A stretch of 33,778 nt of DNA from Clostridiales bacterium (GTDB taxonomy: Bacteria; Bacillota; Clostridia; Peptostreptococcales; Natronincolaceae), in the NCBI GenBank assembly GCA_012800145.1, contig JAAZJW010000307.1, positions 1-33,778 on the forward strand, in the 5' to 3' direction. Each line of letters begins with the position of its first letter. The first letter of the stretch is position 1. The notes under the pieces are model-generated. The model was not told where the DNA came from. It did not search any database and worked only from the letters and a program-made list of their open reading frames with translations. This document shows positions 16,752 to 26,079 of the stretch, piece by piece. The position numbers were made by a program, and so were the translations under genes.

Positions 16752-17684
16752 TTATCCACCCAGCATTCTGTTTGCTTCAATATTATTCCCTATTAAATAT
16801 TGATTTACACTCATCCTTTTTCTACCGCTAAACTGTAGTTCCTCTATAGACAAAATGTTCTTCCCTGTAGCTACAAGAACACAATCCTTTTTTACCTCCA
16901 AAATTATACCCGGTTTATAGTCCTTGTTACTGTTAATCACACTGCTCTTCCATATCTTCATGGTCTTTCCATCATATGCAGTATAAGATGTGGGCCATGG
17001 AACTGTGCCCCTAATCAGGTTTTTAATCTCCCGGGCTGATTTGTTCCAATCTATTCTGCCGTGTTCCTTGGTAAGCATGGGAGCATAAGAGGCTTCTTCA
17101 TGGTTTTGCGGAGTCGGCTGTATTTTTCCGGCCTCTATCAGATCTATTGTTTCATCCAGAACTTCGGCACCAAGATCCATCAAACGGTCATGGAGCTCCC
17201 CTGCAGTCTCATCCTCATATATTTTAATTTCTTTCCTTAACAATATATCTCCCGTATCCAACCCGGTATCCATATATATTGTAGTAATGCCGGTGCTCCC
17301 CTCCCCATTAATAATAACCCAATTAATAGGTGCCGCGCCACGATATTTTGGCAACAGAGAAGCATGGACATTAACACAACCATGTTCGGGAATTCGTAAG
17401 ATTTCCTCGGGTAAAATTTGTCCATAGGCCACAACCACAATAATATCAGGATCCAATTTCTCTATGTTTTCGAATACCTCTACATTTTCTAAAGTATCCG
17501 GCTGGAATATGGGGATGTTGTAGCTGAGTGCCTTCTCTTTTATAGGAGTTATATTTATTTTCCTGCCCCTCCCACTCGGTCTGTCCGGCTGGGTAAAAAC
17601 ACCTATTACTTCATGCCTGCCATTTACTAGAGTTTCCAAACAAGGAACAGCAAATTGTGGGGTTCCCATATAAACTATCTTCAC
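16752..17684 (-). CDS. fmt: Methionyl-tRNA formyltransferase
   Basis: Formylates initiator Met-tRNA using 10-formyl-tetrahydrofolate. It has the N-terminal formyltransferase domain with YMGTPQFAVP (5-14), N105 and H107 in CVNVHASLLPKYRGAAP, and D143/D146 in TGLDTGDIL, followed by the smaller C-terminal OB-type tRNA-binding domain (about 205-300). The length of 310 residues is typical. It starts with GTG (17682-17684); GGTGAT lies three bases upstream, and no other start keeps the MKIVYMGTP motif. It follows def by ten bases; the two act at opposite ends of N-formyl-methionine processing. Confidence 0.97.
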   Translation of the reverse strand: MKIVYMGTPQFAVPCLETLVNGRHEVIGVFTQPDRPSGRGRKINITPIKEKALSYNIPIFQPDTLENVEVFENIEKLDPDIIVVVAYGQILPEEILRIPEHGCVNVHASLLPKYRGAAPINWVIINGEGSTGITTIYMDTGLDTGDILLRKEIKIYEDETAGELHDRLMDLGAEVLDETIDLIEAGKIQPTPQNHEEASYAPMLTKEHGRIDWNKSAREIKNLIRGTVPWPTSYTAYDGKTMKIWKSSVINSNKDYKPGIILEVKKDCVLVATGKNILSIEELQFSGRKRMSVNQYLIGNNIEANRMLGG

Positions 17685-17694
17685 GAAATCACCA

Positions 17695-18168
17695 CTATTC
17701 TTCTTTAATTTTGTTCTTTTTAATTTTGTCTCCTTCGGCTCTGTCTATAAACAATATTCCGTTTAAATGGTCCACCTCATGACAAAATGCCCTGGCCAAA
17801 AGTTCTTCGCCCTCAAGAATAATTTCTTTACCTTCGCGGTTTAAACCTTTTATTTTGACTACACTCGGTCTTATAACTTCCCCGGTAACCCCGGGTATGC
17901 TAAGACAACCTTCCTCTCCACACTGGCTGCCTTCTTGGAATATTATTTCCGGATTTATTAATTCAATCAGGCCTTCCCCTACATCTATAATTATTACCCT
18001 CCTTAAAACCCCAACCTGTGGCGCCGCCAATCCTGCCCCTTCTGCATCGTGCATTGTTTCTTTCATATCATCCAACAGGGTAATAATTCTGTCATCAATT
18101 TTATCTACTACCCTGGAGACCTTTCTTAATATAGGGTCCCCCTCTTTGCGGATAATTCTGATCGCCAT
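17695..18168 (-). CDS. def: Peptide deformylase
   Basis: Metal-dependent hydrolase removing the formyl group from nascent proteins. All three motifs are intact: GAGLAAPQVG (44-53), EGCLS (86-90, metal ligand C88) and HEVDH (130-134, metal ligands H130 and H134, catalytic E131). 157 residues is usual for the short Clostridial enzymes. The ATG has GGAGG upstream. It is located 18 bases after priA and ten before fmt. Confidence 0.97.
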   Translation of the reverse strand: MAIRIIRKEGDPILRKVSRVVDKIDDRIITLLDDMKETMHDAEGAGLAAPQVGVLRRVIIIDVGEGLIELINPEIIFQEGSQCGEEGCLSIPGVTGEVIRPSVVKIKGLNREGKEIILEGEELLARAFCHEVDHLNGILFIDRAEGDKIKKNKIKEE

Positions 18169-18186
18169 AACTGCCTGCCTCCTAAA

Positions 18187-20670
18187 TTAAACAATAGTAC
18201 ATGGGTTTATGTCTATATTACACAGTATATTCCTTGGAACATATTTACCCCTGTTATCTATTAATAAGTATTTTATAGCCTTTTTTAACAGCCTGAAAGG
18301 TACACCAACATCCTTTAATATGAGCTGATACCTATAATTATCCTTTATTTTGCTTATTATGCTCGGGTTAGGTCCTAAAATGATATCACCGAATGTCTTG
18401 TACCCCTGTGAATTTAAAATATATTTTATATGATTTGTTATTGAGTTAGCTGTATCTTCAACATCCTTTTCATCCTTGCCTGAAAAACCTAAGAAAATCA
18501 GGTTTGAAAAGGGAGGATAATGAAATTCTTTTCTGACAATCAACTCATCTTTAACAAATTCCCTGTAACCATGATTTTTTGAAAATACAATACTGTAATG
18601 GTCCGGTTCATAGGTTTGCAGGATTACCCTACCTTCCTCCCGGCCTCTTCCTGACCTGCCGGCTACCTGGGTAATTAACTGAAAGGTTCGTTCCGCTGCT
18701 CTAAAATCCGGTAAATTCAGGGTTAAATCAGCCAAAATAATACCCACAAGGGTAACATTAGGAAAATCCAGACCCTTGGAAATCATCTGGGTACCTATGA
18801 GAACATCCAACTTCTGTTTTCTGAAATCCTCAAGGATCTTGCCATGGGAACCCTTCCGACTTGTTGTATCCGTATCCATCCGTTTTACCCTTGCCTTTGG
18901 GAAATAGGTTTTAACCAAATCTTCAATTTTTTGGGTTCCGATTCCGGAATTCTCAATGCTTTCATGATCACAATTAGGACATATTGTGGATACCTTTTTT
19001 ATTTGTCCGCAGTAATGACATTTGAGCACCCCTTCAGCCTTATGAAAGGTCATTGTTATATCACAATGGTTGCACTTTTCCACATAACCGCAAACCTTGC
19101 ATGATATAAAATTCGAATATCCTCTGCGGTTCAAAAATAGAATAATCTGTTTTCCCTTTTTGAGACTTTCGTCCATGGCTTCTATCAGTTCATGACTGAG
19201 TATCCCTTTACGTCCTATCCCCAACTGTTCCGCCATATTAATCACTTTTATTTCAGGCAAACCGGCACTCACTACCCGTTCCGTTAAATTAATTAATTTT
19301 ATTTGTCCTTTTAGCGCCTTATAATAACTTTCTATGGATGGGGTAGCGGAGCCCAGCACCAATACGGCCCCTTCCGATTGTCTGCGATAGTTAGCAACAT
19401 CAACGGCATGGTATCTTGGCGATTGCTCAGATTTATACGTATGTTCATGTTCCTCATCCACAATAATTATCCCCAGGTTTTTAAGTGGCGCAAAAATAGC
19501 GGATCTGGCGCCTATGACGGTATCAACCTCATTATTTTCAATCCTTCGCCATTCATCATATCTTTCACCATCAGACAGACCGCTATGAAGCACAGCTATT
19601 CGTTCACCGAACCTTCCCATAAATCTGGCAACGGTTTGAGGTGTAAGAGAAATTTCAGGTACCAGCACAATTCCTTGTTTGCCTCTTTTTATTACCTTTT
19701 CTATGAGTTGTAAATAAATTTCCGTTTTGCCGCTACCTGTGATTCCGTGTACAAGATAAGCATCATTTATATCATTTTCTATACAACTGCTTATTTCATC
19801 TATTGCCGCTTTCTGTTCCCTACTTGGAGCAAGTCTTGGAAAAACCGCAAAATCCTTGTTAACGAAGGGATCCCTTTTAACTTCCACATCAACAAATTTT
19901 ATATACCCCTTTTTTTGTAAACTATTCAGGGTGCTTCTGCTGGTATCAGCTATATCCAATAACTCTTTGACACTGCATTTACCATATTGCTTTAATGTTT
20001 CCAAACATAATTTTTGTTTTCGTGCATTTTTTAGTGAGTTTATGGCTGTATCCCAGTTCTCCTCCTTCACAATACTATATGCATATCGCTCTGTTTTCAC
20101 ATTTATCTTACTGTCAAACTCATGCTTGATATCAATTATGTTTTTTTCCAGAAGGGTTCTGATAATGTTGTTAACCTCCCTATAATCTATATGCTGGGTC
20201 AACAAGTCTAGGTATACACTTCCCCCAAGTTTCTCCAGCACAGCAAGCACCCCTCGTAATTTTTGTTGGTTAACTGAAACTAATTTTTCCCAATCAGCAT
20301 TTAATAAAGTAATCAATTTTCTTTCTGTCTTTATCATACCCCTAGGTATCAAACAGTGTATGGCTTCTATATACTTACATAGATATTGATTTTTCATCCA
20401 AAAAATCAATTTTAACTGTTTTTCCGATAAAATAGGTTTTTCATCTATAACAGCTAATACATTTTTTAGTTTTATATTTTTATTTGAAGGTTTGTCCGTA
20501 TTGTTAAGTACATATGCTTCAAGCCTTCGGTTTCCTCTGCCAAAAGGGACAATTATCCGCATCCCCGGAGCTATTTTATTGCATAGATGAGGGGGGACCT
20601 TGTAATCAAACAGCTTATCTGTTTGATAACTGTTATTGTTTACCACAACTTGCGTTATTTTGTCTCCCAA
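18187..20670 (-). CDS. priA: Primosomal protein N' (replication restart helicase)
   Basis: Superfamily 2 helicase that recognises stalled forks and reloads the replicative helicase. The 827 residues include the N-terminal 3'-end-binding domain, a winged-helix region, Walker A GITGSGKT (309-316), DEEH (405-408), and an inserted zinc-binding module with eight cysteines (C524, C527, C533, C536, C551, C554, C564, C567), then the C-terminal helicase half with QVAGRSGRG. It starts with TTG (20668-20670) supported by GGAGGTG six to seven bases upstream; no ATG is nearby. It follows coaBC by 28 bases, the same order as in Bacillus. Confidence 0.97.
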   Translation of the reverse strand: MGDKITQVVVNNNSYQTDKLFDYKVPPHLCNKIAPGMRIIVPFGRGNRRLEAYVLNNTDKPSNKNIKLKNVLAVIDEKPILSEKQLKLIFWMKNQYLCKYIEAIHCLIPRGMIKTERKLITLLNADWEKLVSVNQQKLRGVLAVLEKLGGSVYLDLLTQHIDYREVNNIIRTLLEKNIIDIKHEFDSKINVKTERYAYSIVKEENWDTAINSLKNARKQKLCLETLKQYGKCSVKELLDIADTSRSTLNSLQKKGYIKFVDVEVKRDPFVNKDFAVFPRLAPSREQKAAIDEISSCIENDINDAYLVHGITGSGKTEIYLQLIEKVIKRGKQGIVLVPEISLTPQTVARFMGRFGERIAVLHSGLSDGERYDEWRRIENNEVDTVIGARSAIFAPLKNLGIIIVDEEHEHTYKSEQSPRYHAVDVANYRRQSEGAVLVLGSATPSIESYYKALKGQIKLINLTERVVSAGLPEIKVINMAEQLGIGRKGILSHELIEAMDESLKKGKQIILFLNRRGYSNFISCKVCGYVEKCNHCDITMTFHKAEGVLKCHYCGQIKKVSTICPNCDHESIENSGIGTQKIEDLVKTYFPKARVKRMDTDTTSRKGSHGKILEDFRKQKLDVLIGTQMISKGLDFPNVTLVGIILADLTLNLPDFRAAERTFQLITQVAGRSGRGREEGRVILQTYEPDHYSIVFSKNHGYREFVKDELIVRKEFHYPPFSNLIFLGFSGKDEKDVEDTANSITNHIKYILNSQGYKTFGDIILGPNPSIISKIKDNYRYQLILKDVGVPFRLLKKAIKYLLIDNRGKYVPRNILCNIDINPCTIV

Positions 20671-20698
20671 CCCTTCACCTCCAATGGCCTGATTTATA

Positions 20699-21901
20699 CT
20701 AAACCCTATGTTCTGTTATCTGTTTAACTTTGTCCAAAATGAGATGCGCAATGTCCATCTTATCCGTTTTTTCTATCTTTTCTATTTTATTATTCCTGTC
20801 TATTATTGTAACAATATTTGTATCAGTTCCAAAACCGGCGCCTTCTTCAGTGATGTCATTTGCCACAATAAAGTCCAGGTTTTTTTTCAGAATTTTATTC
20901 TTTGCATTTTTAATAATGTTATCACTTTCTGCCGCAAAACCGACCAATATCCTGTTTTCTTTTAATTTTCCGAGCTCACTTAAAATATCAGGATTTCTTA
21001 CCAAGGTTAAATTTAGATTGTCCCCTCTTTTCTTTATTTTACGCGCCGATATGGTTTCGGGTCTATAGTCTGCAACAGCAGCAGATTTAATAATAACATT
21101 TTGTTCTTTAAAATTATTCATCACCATATCATACATTTCCAGAGCAGTGTTTATCTTAATTAACTTAACCCCTACAGGCGGAAGAAGATTTGTAGGCCCG
21201 CTTATAAGAATTACTTCCGCACCCCTTGCAGATGCAGCATCCGCGATAGAATATCCCATTTTGCCCGTTGAATGGTTGCTAATAAAACGAACCGGATCAA
21301 TGGACTCCCTAGTCGGTCCGGCCGTTACTAAAATTTTAATACCTACAAAATCCCTATTTGGCTTAACTGTATCTATCACAAATTCCAGAATTTTGTCTAC
21401 ATCAGCTAATTTACCCGTTCCTACATCTCCACATGCTAAACGTCCGGAAGCAGGCTCTATAAACCGGTATCCTAAAGAAATTAATTTTTTTATATTCTGC
21501 TGTACTATCCTGTTTTCATACATTTTTGTGTTCATAGCAGGTGCGAAAACAACCTTTGCCGTGGAGGCCATAATTGTGGTAGAGAGCATATCATCTGCAA
21601 TACCGTTGGCAACTTTACCAATGATATTAGCAGTTGCGGGAGCTACAAGTAAAACATGAGCTTTTTGCGCCAATGAAACATGCTCAATATTCCAATATCT
21701 CGGTGTTTCAAATGTATCTGTAATTACCGCATTCTGACTCAAGGCTTGGAATGTACCGGGCCTTATCATTTTAGTTGCAGATTCGGTCATAATAACATCC
21801 ACATTTGCATTAACTTTTTTTAACCCACTGACAATATCACATGCCTTGTATATTGCGATTCCCCCTGTTACGCCAAGTAAGACATTTATACCCTCTAACA
21901 A
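20699..21901 (-). CDS. coaBC: Bifunctional CoaBC (PPC decarboxylase / PPC synthetase)
   Basis: Two consecutive steps of CoA synthesis: CoaB couples cysteine to 4'-phosphopantothenate, and CoaC, a flavoprotein, decarboxylates the product. CoaC half: H74 in NIEHVSLA, PAMN (121-124) and C157 in SGRLACGDVG. CoaB half from about 185: LVTAGPTRESIDPVRFISN with STGKMG. The length of 400 residues is normal. Start is TTG (21899-21901), preceded by AAGGTGATGAC. With coaD, the window holds three of the five CoA activities. It lies between rpoZ and priA. Confidence 0.96.
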   Translation of the reverse strand: MLEGINVLLGVTGGIAIYKACDIVSGLKKVNANVDVIMTESATKMIRPGTFQALSQNAVITDTFETPRYWNIEHVSLAQKAHVLLVAPATANIIGKVANGIADDMLSTTIMASTAKVVFAPAMNTKMYENRIVQQNIKKLISLGYRFIEPASGRLACGDVGTGKLADVDKILEFVIDTVKPNRDFVGIKILVTAGPTRESIDPVRFISNHSTGKMGYSIADAASARGAEVILISGPTNLLPPVGVKLIKINTALEMYDMVMNNFKEQNVIIKSAAVADYRPETISARKIKKRGDNLNLTLVRNPDILSELGKLKENRILVGFAAESDNIIKNAKNKILKKNLDFIVANDITEEGAGFGTDTNIVTIIDRNNKIEKIEKTDKMDIAHLILDKVKQITEHRV

Positions 21902-21919
21902 GTCATCACCTTCCTATCC

Positions 21920-22117
21920 CTATTCTTCCTCCCTCTTATAGGATATGTTTCCCTCAAATATTTCTTGGGTGGCAATTGAAACCGGTTTTTTAAAACGAGA
22001 TTCTGTTTCTAATTTGCCTTCGTTTATTATCTGTCTCGCCCTTTTTGCCGCAACTACGACCAAGGTATACCTGCTGTCTACCCTTTCTAACAATTCATTA
22101 ATTGATGGATATAGCAT
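21920..22117 (-). CDS. rpoZ: RNA polymerase omega subunit
   Basis: Small subunit that helps fold and stabilise beta' in RNA polymerase. The 65-residue product has the family signature YPSINELLERVDSRYTLVV and AAKRARQI, with a shortened C-terminus typical of Firmicutes. ATG with GGGGAT upstream. It is 14 bases after gmk and 18 before coaBC, part of the remA-gmk-rpoZ-coaBC-priA run. Confidence 0.95.
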   Translation of the reverse strand: MLYPSINELLERVDSRYTLVVVAAKRARQIINEGKLETESRFKKPVSIATQEIFEGNISYKREEE

Positions 22118-22131
22118 CTTATCATCCCCTG

Positions 22132-22734
22132 TTAAAATCTTAATAATATTTCTTCATAATTTCTTAAAACCTTACGTTTTTCTGCTCTCATAATGGCTTC
22201 AATATCCTGCACAGCTTCGGACACATTATCATTAACGATAACATAATCATATTTCATTACCTGTTTGATTTCAGAAATAGCGGCATCATAACGCTTTTCA
22301 ATATCAGACAGCTTTTCTGTTCCCCTGCCTACTATTCTGTTTTTTAATTCCTCCAATGAGGGGGGTAGAATGAAAACAAACACCGCGTCCTTGAATTTTT
22401 TTTTGATTTGTAAAGCTCCTACAATATCTATTTCTAATAAAACATCATTACCATTTTGCAAATTGTCTATAACATACTGTTCAGGTGTACCATAATAGTT
22501 ATCATATACGATTGCATATTCCAAAAATTTTTGTTCATATATCATACGTTTGAATTTATCTTCGGAAATAAAATAGTAATTTACAGCATTTCTTTCCCCA
22601 GCCCTTGGTTTTCGGGTAGTAGCCGATATAGAAATCTTCATTTGGGGATTGTTTTCGAGTAGCCTTTTACAAATTGTTCCTTTTCCTGCTCCGGACGGTC
22701 CTGATACAACAATTAGCAAACCTTTCCTGACCAT
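22132..22734 (-). CDS. gmk: Guanylate kinase
   Basis: Phosphorylates GMP to GDP with ATP. The 200 residues show the P-loop SGPSGAGKGT (11-20), the GMP-binding TTRKPRAGE (39-47) and a lid region with VDNYYGTP-like sequence (YDNYYGTP). ATG start; upstream context is AAGGAGAAAGAC. In Firmicutes this enzyme is inhibited by (p)ppGpp; that property is known for relatives and not visible here. It lies 33 bases after remA. Confidence 0.97.
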   Translation of the reverse strand: MVRKGLLIVVSGPSGAGKGTICKRLLENNPQMKISISATTRKPRAGERNAVNYYFISEDKFKRMIYEQKFLEYAIVYDNYYGTPEQYVIDNLQNGNDVLLEIDIVGALQIKKKFKDAVFVFILPPSLEELKNRIVGRGTEKLSDIEKRYDAAISEIKQVMKYDYVIVNDNVSEAVQDIEAIMRAEKRKVLRNYEEILLRF

Positions 22735-22767
22735 GTCTTTCTCCTTTTCCTGTTTTATGTTGTTGTC

Positions 22768-23040
22768 CTAGATAGTATTTTCTGTTTCCTTCGAATTATC
22801 TTTAGATTCCAGCCTGTACGCCACAGTTTCAGGTTGAACGGCGGAAAGAATAATATGATCACTGTCAGTTACAATCACCGCTCTTGTTCTCCTTCCATAA
22901 GTAGCATCTATTAACATAGACCTATCCCTAGCTTCTTGAACAACTCTCTTTATAGGAGCCGATTCCGGGCTCACAATGGCTACAATCCTACCCGCAGATA
23001 CTATATTACCAAAACCTATGTTAATTAACCTTATATCCAT
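22768..23040 (-). CDS. remA: Extracellular matrix / osmoprotection regulator RemA
   Basis: DUF370 family DNA-binding protein, 90 residues. In B. subtilis RemA activates matrix and osmoprotectant genes and forms ring-like multimers. The product begins MDIRLINIGFGNIVSAGRIVAIV and has SAPIKRVVQEARDRSMLIDATYGRRTRAVI, closely matching the family, with the conserved arginines of the DNA-binding face. I chose ATG 23038-23040 with GGGGTGGT upstream; an in-frame start seven codons earlier overlaps yicC's end. It lies 13 bases after yicC, as in Bacillus (yloC-remA-gmk). Confidence 0.95.
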   Translation of the reverse strand: MDIRLINIGFGNIVSAGRIVAIVSPESAPIKRVVQEARDRSMLIDATYGRRTRAVIVTDSDHIILSAVQPETVAYRLESKDNSKETENTI

Positions 23041-23053
23041 TAATACCACCCCT

Positions 23054-23935
23054 TTATTCAATATTTTGGACCTGCTCCCTCATTTTTTCAAGTTCGCTTT
23101 TTATTTCAATAACCAAATTAGCTATATTCAAATCGTTTGCCTTGGAGCCAATTGTGTTGATTTCTCTGTTCATCTCCTGAAGAAGGAAATCCAGTTTTCT
23201 TCCGACAGCATCCTCTTCTCCCAAAATTTTGGCGAATTGTCTTATATGGCTGTATAGCCTTACTATTTCCTCCGTTGTATTGCTCTTATCGGCAAACAAT
23301 GCCGCTTCCATCGCTATACGAGTATCATCTAAATCAAACTGCTCATCCAATAATTCGTTGATCCTGTCTGCTAACTTTTGCCTATACTCTTGTACAACTA
23401 TAGGACCTCTGGCTTCTATCAATGTAAGCAAATCGTTAATCTTATCTAAACGTTTCAACATATCCGCTTTTAATTTGTTTCCTTCTTCTTTTCTCATCCC
23501 CACCAATTCAGTTAGGGCATCTTCAAGTGCATTTTGTAAACACTTCCAAATTTCTTTTTCGTTTTCTTCTTTTTTCTCCGTTTTTATTACATCCGGGAAA
23601 CCTGCTATGAGGGATGTGGTAATATCACGTTGTACCGGCAAATCCTCCTCCAGTTTTAACAATGAATCCAGGTATGCCCTGGCCAAGGACATGTCTATTA
23701 CCACTTTAACATCTCCACCATTGACATTTTCATAATTAATGTAAACCTCTATGCGTCCCCTTTGTAGGTGTGATTTTATGAGACTCCTTATATCTTCCTC
23801 CAAGTAAGTGAACATTCTGGGTAGCCTTATATTAATATCCATATATCTATGATTAACAGATTTTAGTTCTACCTGAAAATATTTATCTCCAACCCGGGAA
23901 TCGCCCTTGCCAAAGCCGGTCATACTTTTTATCAT
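23054..23935 (-). CDS. YicC/YloC family endoribonuclease
   Basis: Conserved protein of the YicC family; E. coli YicC has been reported to be an endoribonuclease that helps degrade the small RNA RyhB. It has the N-terminal signature MIKSMTGFGKG, the SVNHRYMDINIRLP segment and the C-terminal FLLQEMNREINTIGSKAND, with a charged helical middle. I start at ATG 23933-23935 (293 residues), seven bases after GGGGGG; an ATG five codons upstream is the alternative. It is the first gene of a long run (yicC-remA-gmk-rpoZ-coaBC-priA-def-fmt-yugP) and has a good promoter upstream. Confidence 0.93.
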   Translation of the reverse strand: MIKSMTGFGKGDSRVGDKYFQVELKSVNHRYMDINIRLPRMFTYLEEDIRSLIKSHLQRGRIEVYINYENVNGGDVKVVIDMSLARAYLDSLLKLEEDLPVQRDITTSLIAGFPDVIKTEKKEENEKEIWKCLQNALEDALTELVGMRKEEGNKLKADMLKRLDKINDLLTLIEARGPIVVQEYRQKLADRINELLDEQFDLDDTRIAMEAALFADKSNTTEEIVRLYSHIRQFAKILGEEDAVGRKLDFLLQEMNREINTIGSKANDLNIANLVIEIKSELEKMREQVQNIE

Positions 23936-23967
23936 AGCCCTTCCCCCCATTTATGTTTCCTTTTATT

Positions 23968-23996
23968 ATTCTATAGTTACATACCCATAATTACAA
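23968..23996 (-). promoter_or_regulatory. Sigma-A promoter of the yicC-remA-gmk operon
   Basis: On the minus strand TTGTAA (complement of 23991-23996), 17 bases, then TAGAAT (complement of 23968-23973). The -10 matches at five of six and the -35 at four of six, ending about 32 bases before the yicC start codon. Confidence 0.6.
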
Positions 23997-24230
23997 GTAG
24001 TTTTCATATTTCCGGCCAATATAATTCAATCTAAACTTCATGAATTTGTTAATATCTAAATTAACGAATTTATCACATAGAGCAACAACACATAAGCAGT
24101 TTTTAATTGTTAGACTCGTATAAAATTTCAAAGGCAAACTGTCTAGTGATAGATTAAATATTTTTAAATATGACAAAGCTCCATATATATTATGATTATG
24201 TTTTTTTAGTATTATTTGTATAATCCTATT

Positions 24231-24259
24231 TTGCATACTTTACTAAATTGTGCTATTAT
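24231..24259 (+). promoter_or_regulatory. Extended -10 promoter for rqcH
   Basis: TTGCAT (24231-24236), 17 bases, then TATTAT (24254-24259) preceded by TGC, an extended -10 motif. It ends 31 bases before the rqcH start; the ribosome site AGGAGGTGA follows at about 24275-24283. Confidence 0.7.
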
Positions 24260-24290
24260 GATTAAGAATTAGACAGGAGGTGAAAGCCCG

Positions 24291-26069
24291 ATGGCACTGG
24301 ATGGAAGCGTTATAGCTGCCTTAACCTATGAATTGAGGTCCCAATTATACACCGGAAGAATAGATAGAATTTACCAACCGGAGACTGATGAAATAGTTCT
24401 TACAGTGAGAAACAATGGACAAAACCATAAGGTTTTACTATCTGCAAGTAGTAACCACCCTAAAATCCATTTTACTAAACTTGATAAGAAAAATCCAATG
24501 AATCCGCCCAATTTTTGTATGGTTCTTAGAAAGCACCTACTTGGAGGCAGAATTATAGATATCGTACAGCCCCAATTTGAAAGAATGGTTGAATTGGTTA
24601 TAGAGACTCTAGATGAACTTAATGTGTCGGGAACCAAAAAACTTATAATAGAAATGATGGGCAGACATAGTAATATAATTTTGACAGACTGTACGGACAA
24701 CAAAATAATAGACAGCATAAAACATATTCCCTCTTCTGTCAGCAGATACAGACAAGTCCTCCCAGGAATCGAATATGCTATGCCCCCTTCACAAAACAAG
24801 ATTAATCCTTTGAAAATCGATACCGAAGATGATTTCATTTCAACCGTTCAAAATAAGGGCAAACGCATTTCCATATATGAGGCCATATATACAAGCTTTA
24901 CAGGTATTTCCCCTCTTCTTTCAAGGGAAACTTGTTATAGATCTTCAGTAGATGAAGATCTAATACTGTCCAGCCTGGATAATCGAACTATTCATAACAT
25001 TTGTGAAAATTTTTTATATATAATTAATAAAATAAAGGCAAATAACTTTATCCCAACCATTTACTACGATAATACAACCGAAAAATATGTTGATTTTAGT
25101 TGTATCGGTATCAGCCATCTCGATTATTATGAAAAACATTTGTTCAAATCCACAAGCGAAATGCTGGAAACCTTTTATTTTAAAAGAGATTCCAGGGAAC
25201 GAATGAAACAAAGGACTAACGATCTGCGTAAAAATATACGTACAAAACTGAACAGAATGTACAATAAGCTGAATAATCTGGACCTGGATTTGAAAAAGGG
25301 GAGAAATGCCGAAAAATACAGGCTTTATGGAGACCTAATCACTGCCAATATCTACCAGATTCAAGACAATCCAGACGAAATTGAACTCGTCAATTTTTAT
25401 GATGAAAAATATAGCACAGTTTTGATCCCATTAGACAGAAGGTTAACTCCCGCCCAAAACGCGCAAAAATATTTTAAAATGTACAGCAAAGCCAAAACCG
25501 CAACTCGTAAAGTTAACAATCAAATAAAAAAAACCAAACAGGAAATTGATTATTTGGAACAAATTATAGTAAGTATCGAACAATGCACCTGTATATCGGA
25601 TATCGAGGAAATACGTGCAGAACTCGAAGAAAACGGAATCCTAAAACGCAAGATTACCAAAAGAGGTTCCACCCCCAATAAAAGGCCGAATTATCTCAAA
25701 TATATATCATCGGAAGGATTTGAAATACTTGTAGGTAAAAACAACAAACAAAATGAACATATCACCTTCAAAATATCTTCTAAAGAAGACATTTGGTTCC
25801 ATGTTAAGGATATGCCCGGCTCCCATGTGGTGTTGAGACAAGAAAACAGGATACCCGGGGACCTGTCCGTGCTGGAGGCAGCAACATTGGCAGCCTATTA
25901 CAGTAAGGCCAGAAACTCCGCAAAGGTGGCAGTAGACTATACCCAAAGGAAGAACGTTAAAAGACAGCGCGGTGCAAAACCCGGCATGGTGACCTATGAT
26001 AATTATTCCACCATATTGGTCGATAGTGATGAAAAAACGGCGTTTAGGGGTGTCAGTGCCGGGGAATAA
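24291..26069 (+). CDS. rqcH: NFACT-family ribosome quality control protein RqcH
   Basis: Binds 50S subunits carrying stalled peptidyl-tRNA and recruits tRNA-Ala to add C-terminal alanine tails that mark the peptide for degradation. Domains in order over 592 residues: NFACT-N (about 1-200), helix-hairpin-helix and coiled-coil arms (about 200-450, with charged KLNRMYNKLNNLDLDLKKG), and NFACT-R with DIWFHVKDMPGSHVVL (500-515) and AAYYSKARNSAKVAVDYT. E97-R98 appears to fall at the position of the D97/R98 pair needed in B. subtilis. ATG with AGGAGGTGA. Single-gene unit, convergent with pyrR ten bases away. Confidence 0.95.
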   Translation: MALDGSVIAALTYELRSQLYTGRIDRIYQPETDEIVLTVRNNGQNHKVLLSASSNHPKIHFTKLDKKNPMNPPNFCMVLRKHLLGGRIIDIVQPQFERMVELVIETLDELNVSGTKKLIIEMMGRHSNIILTDCTDNKIIDSIKHIPSSVSRYRQVLPGIEYAMPPSQNKINPLKIDTEDDFISTVQNKGKRISIYEAIYTSFTGISPLLSRETCYRSSVDEDLILSSLDNRTIHNICENFLYIINKIKANNFIPTIYYDNTTEKYVDFSCIGISHLDYYEKHLFKSTSEMLETFYFKRDSRERMKQRTNDLRKNIRTKLNRMYNKLNNLDLDLKKGRNAEKYRLYGDLITANIYQIQDNPDEIELVNFYDEKYSTVLIPLDRRLTPAQNAQKYFKMYSKAKTATRKVNNQIKKTKQEIDYLEQIIVSIEQCTCISDIEEIRAELEENGILKRKITKRGSTPNKRPNYLKYISSEGFEILVGKNNKQNEHITFKISSKEDIWFHVKDMPGSHVVLRQENRIPGDLSVLEAATLAAYYSKARNSAKVAVDYTQRKNVKRQRGAKPGMVTYDNYSTILVDSDEKTAFRGVSAGE

Positions 26070-26079
26070 TCGGACATGG

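Larger units (their letters stand above)
23936..24290. other. Divergent intergenic region between yicC and rqcH
   Basis: A 355-base AT-rich gap. It holds the yicC promoter at its left end and the rqcH promoter and ribosome site at its right end. The middle (about 24000-24230) has an 81-codon open frame on the minus strand (23991-24236) that lacks a ribosome site, starts exactly on the rqcH -35 box and matches no family I know; I do not call it a gene. No clear hairpin or riboswitch seen. Confidence 0.6.

Noticed and set aside
23991..24236. 81-codon open frame on the minus strand
   Set aside because: No ribosome site, start lies on the rqcH -35 box, low-complexity composition rich in I, L, N and K, and its end overlaps the yicC promoter.
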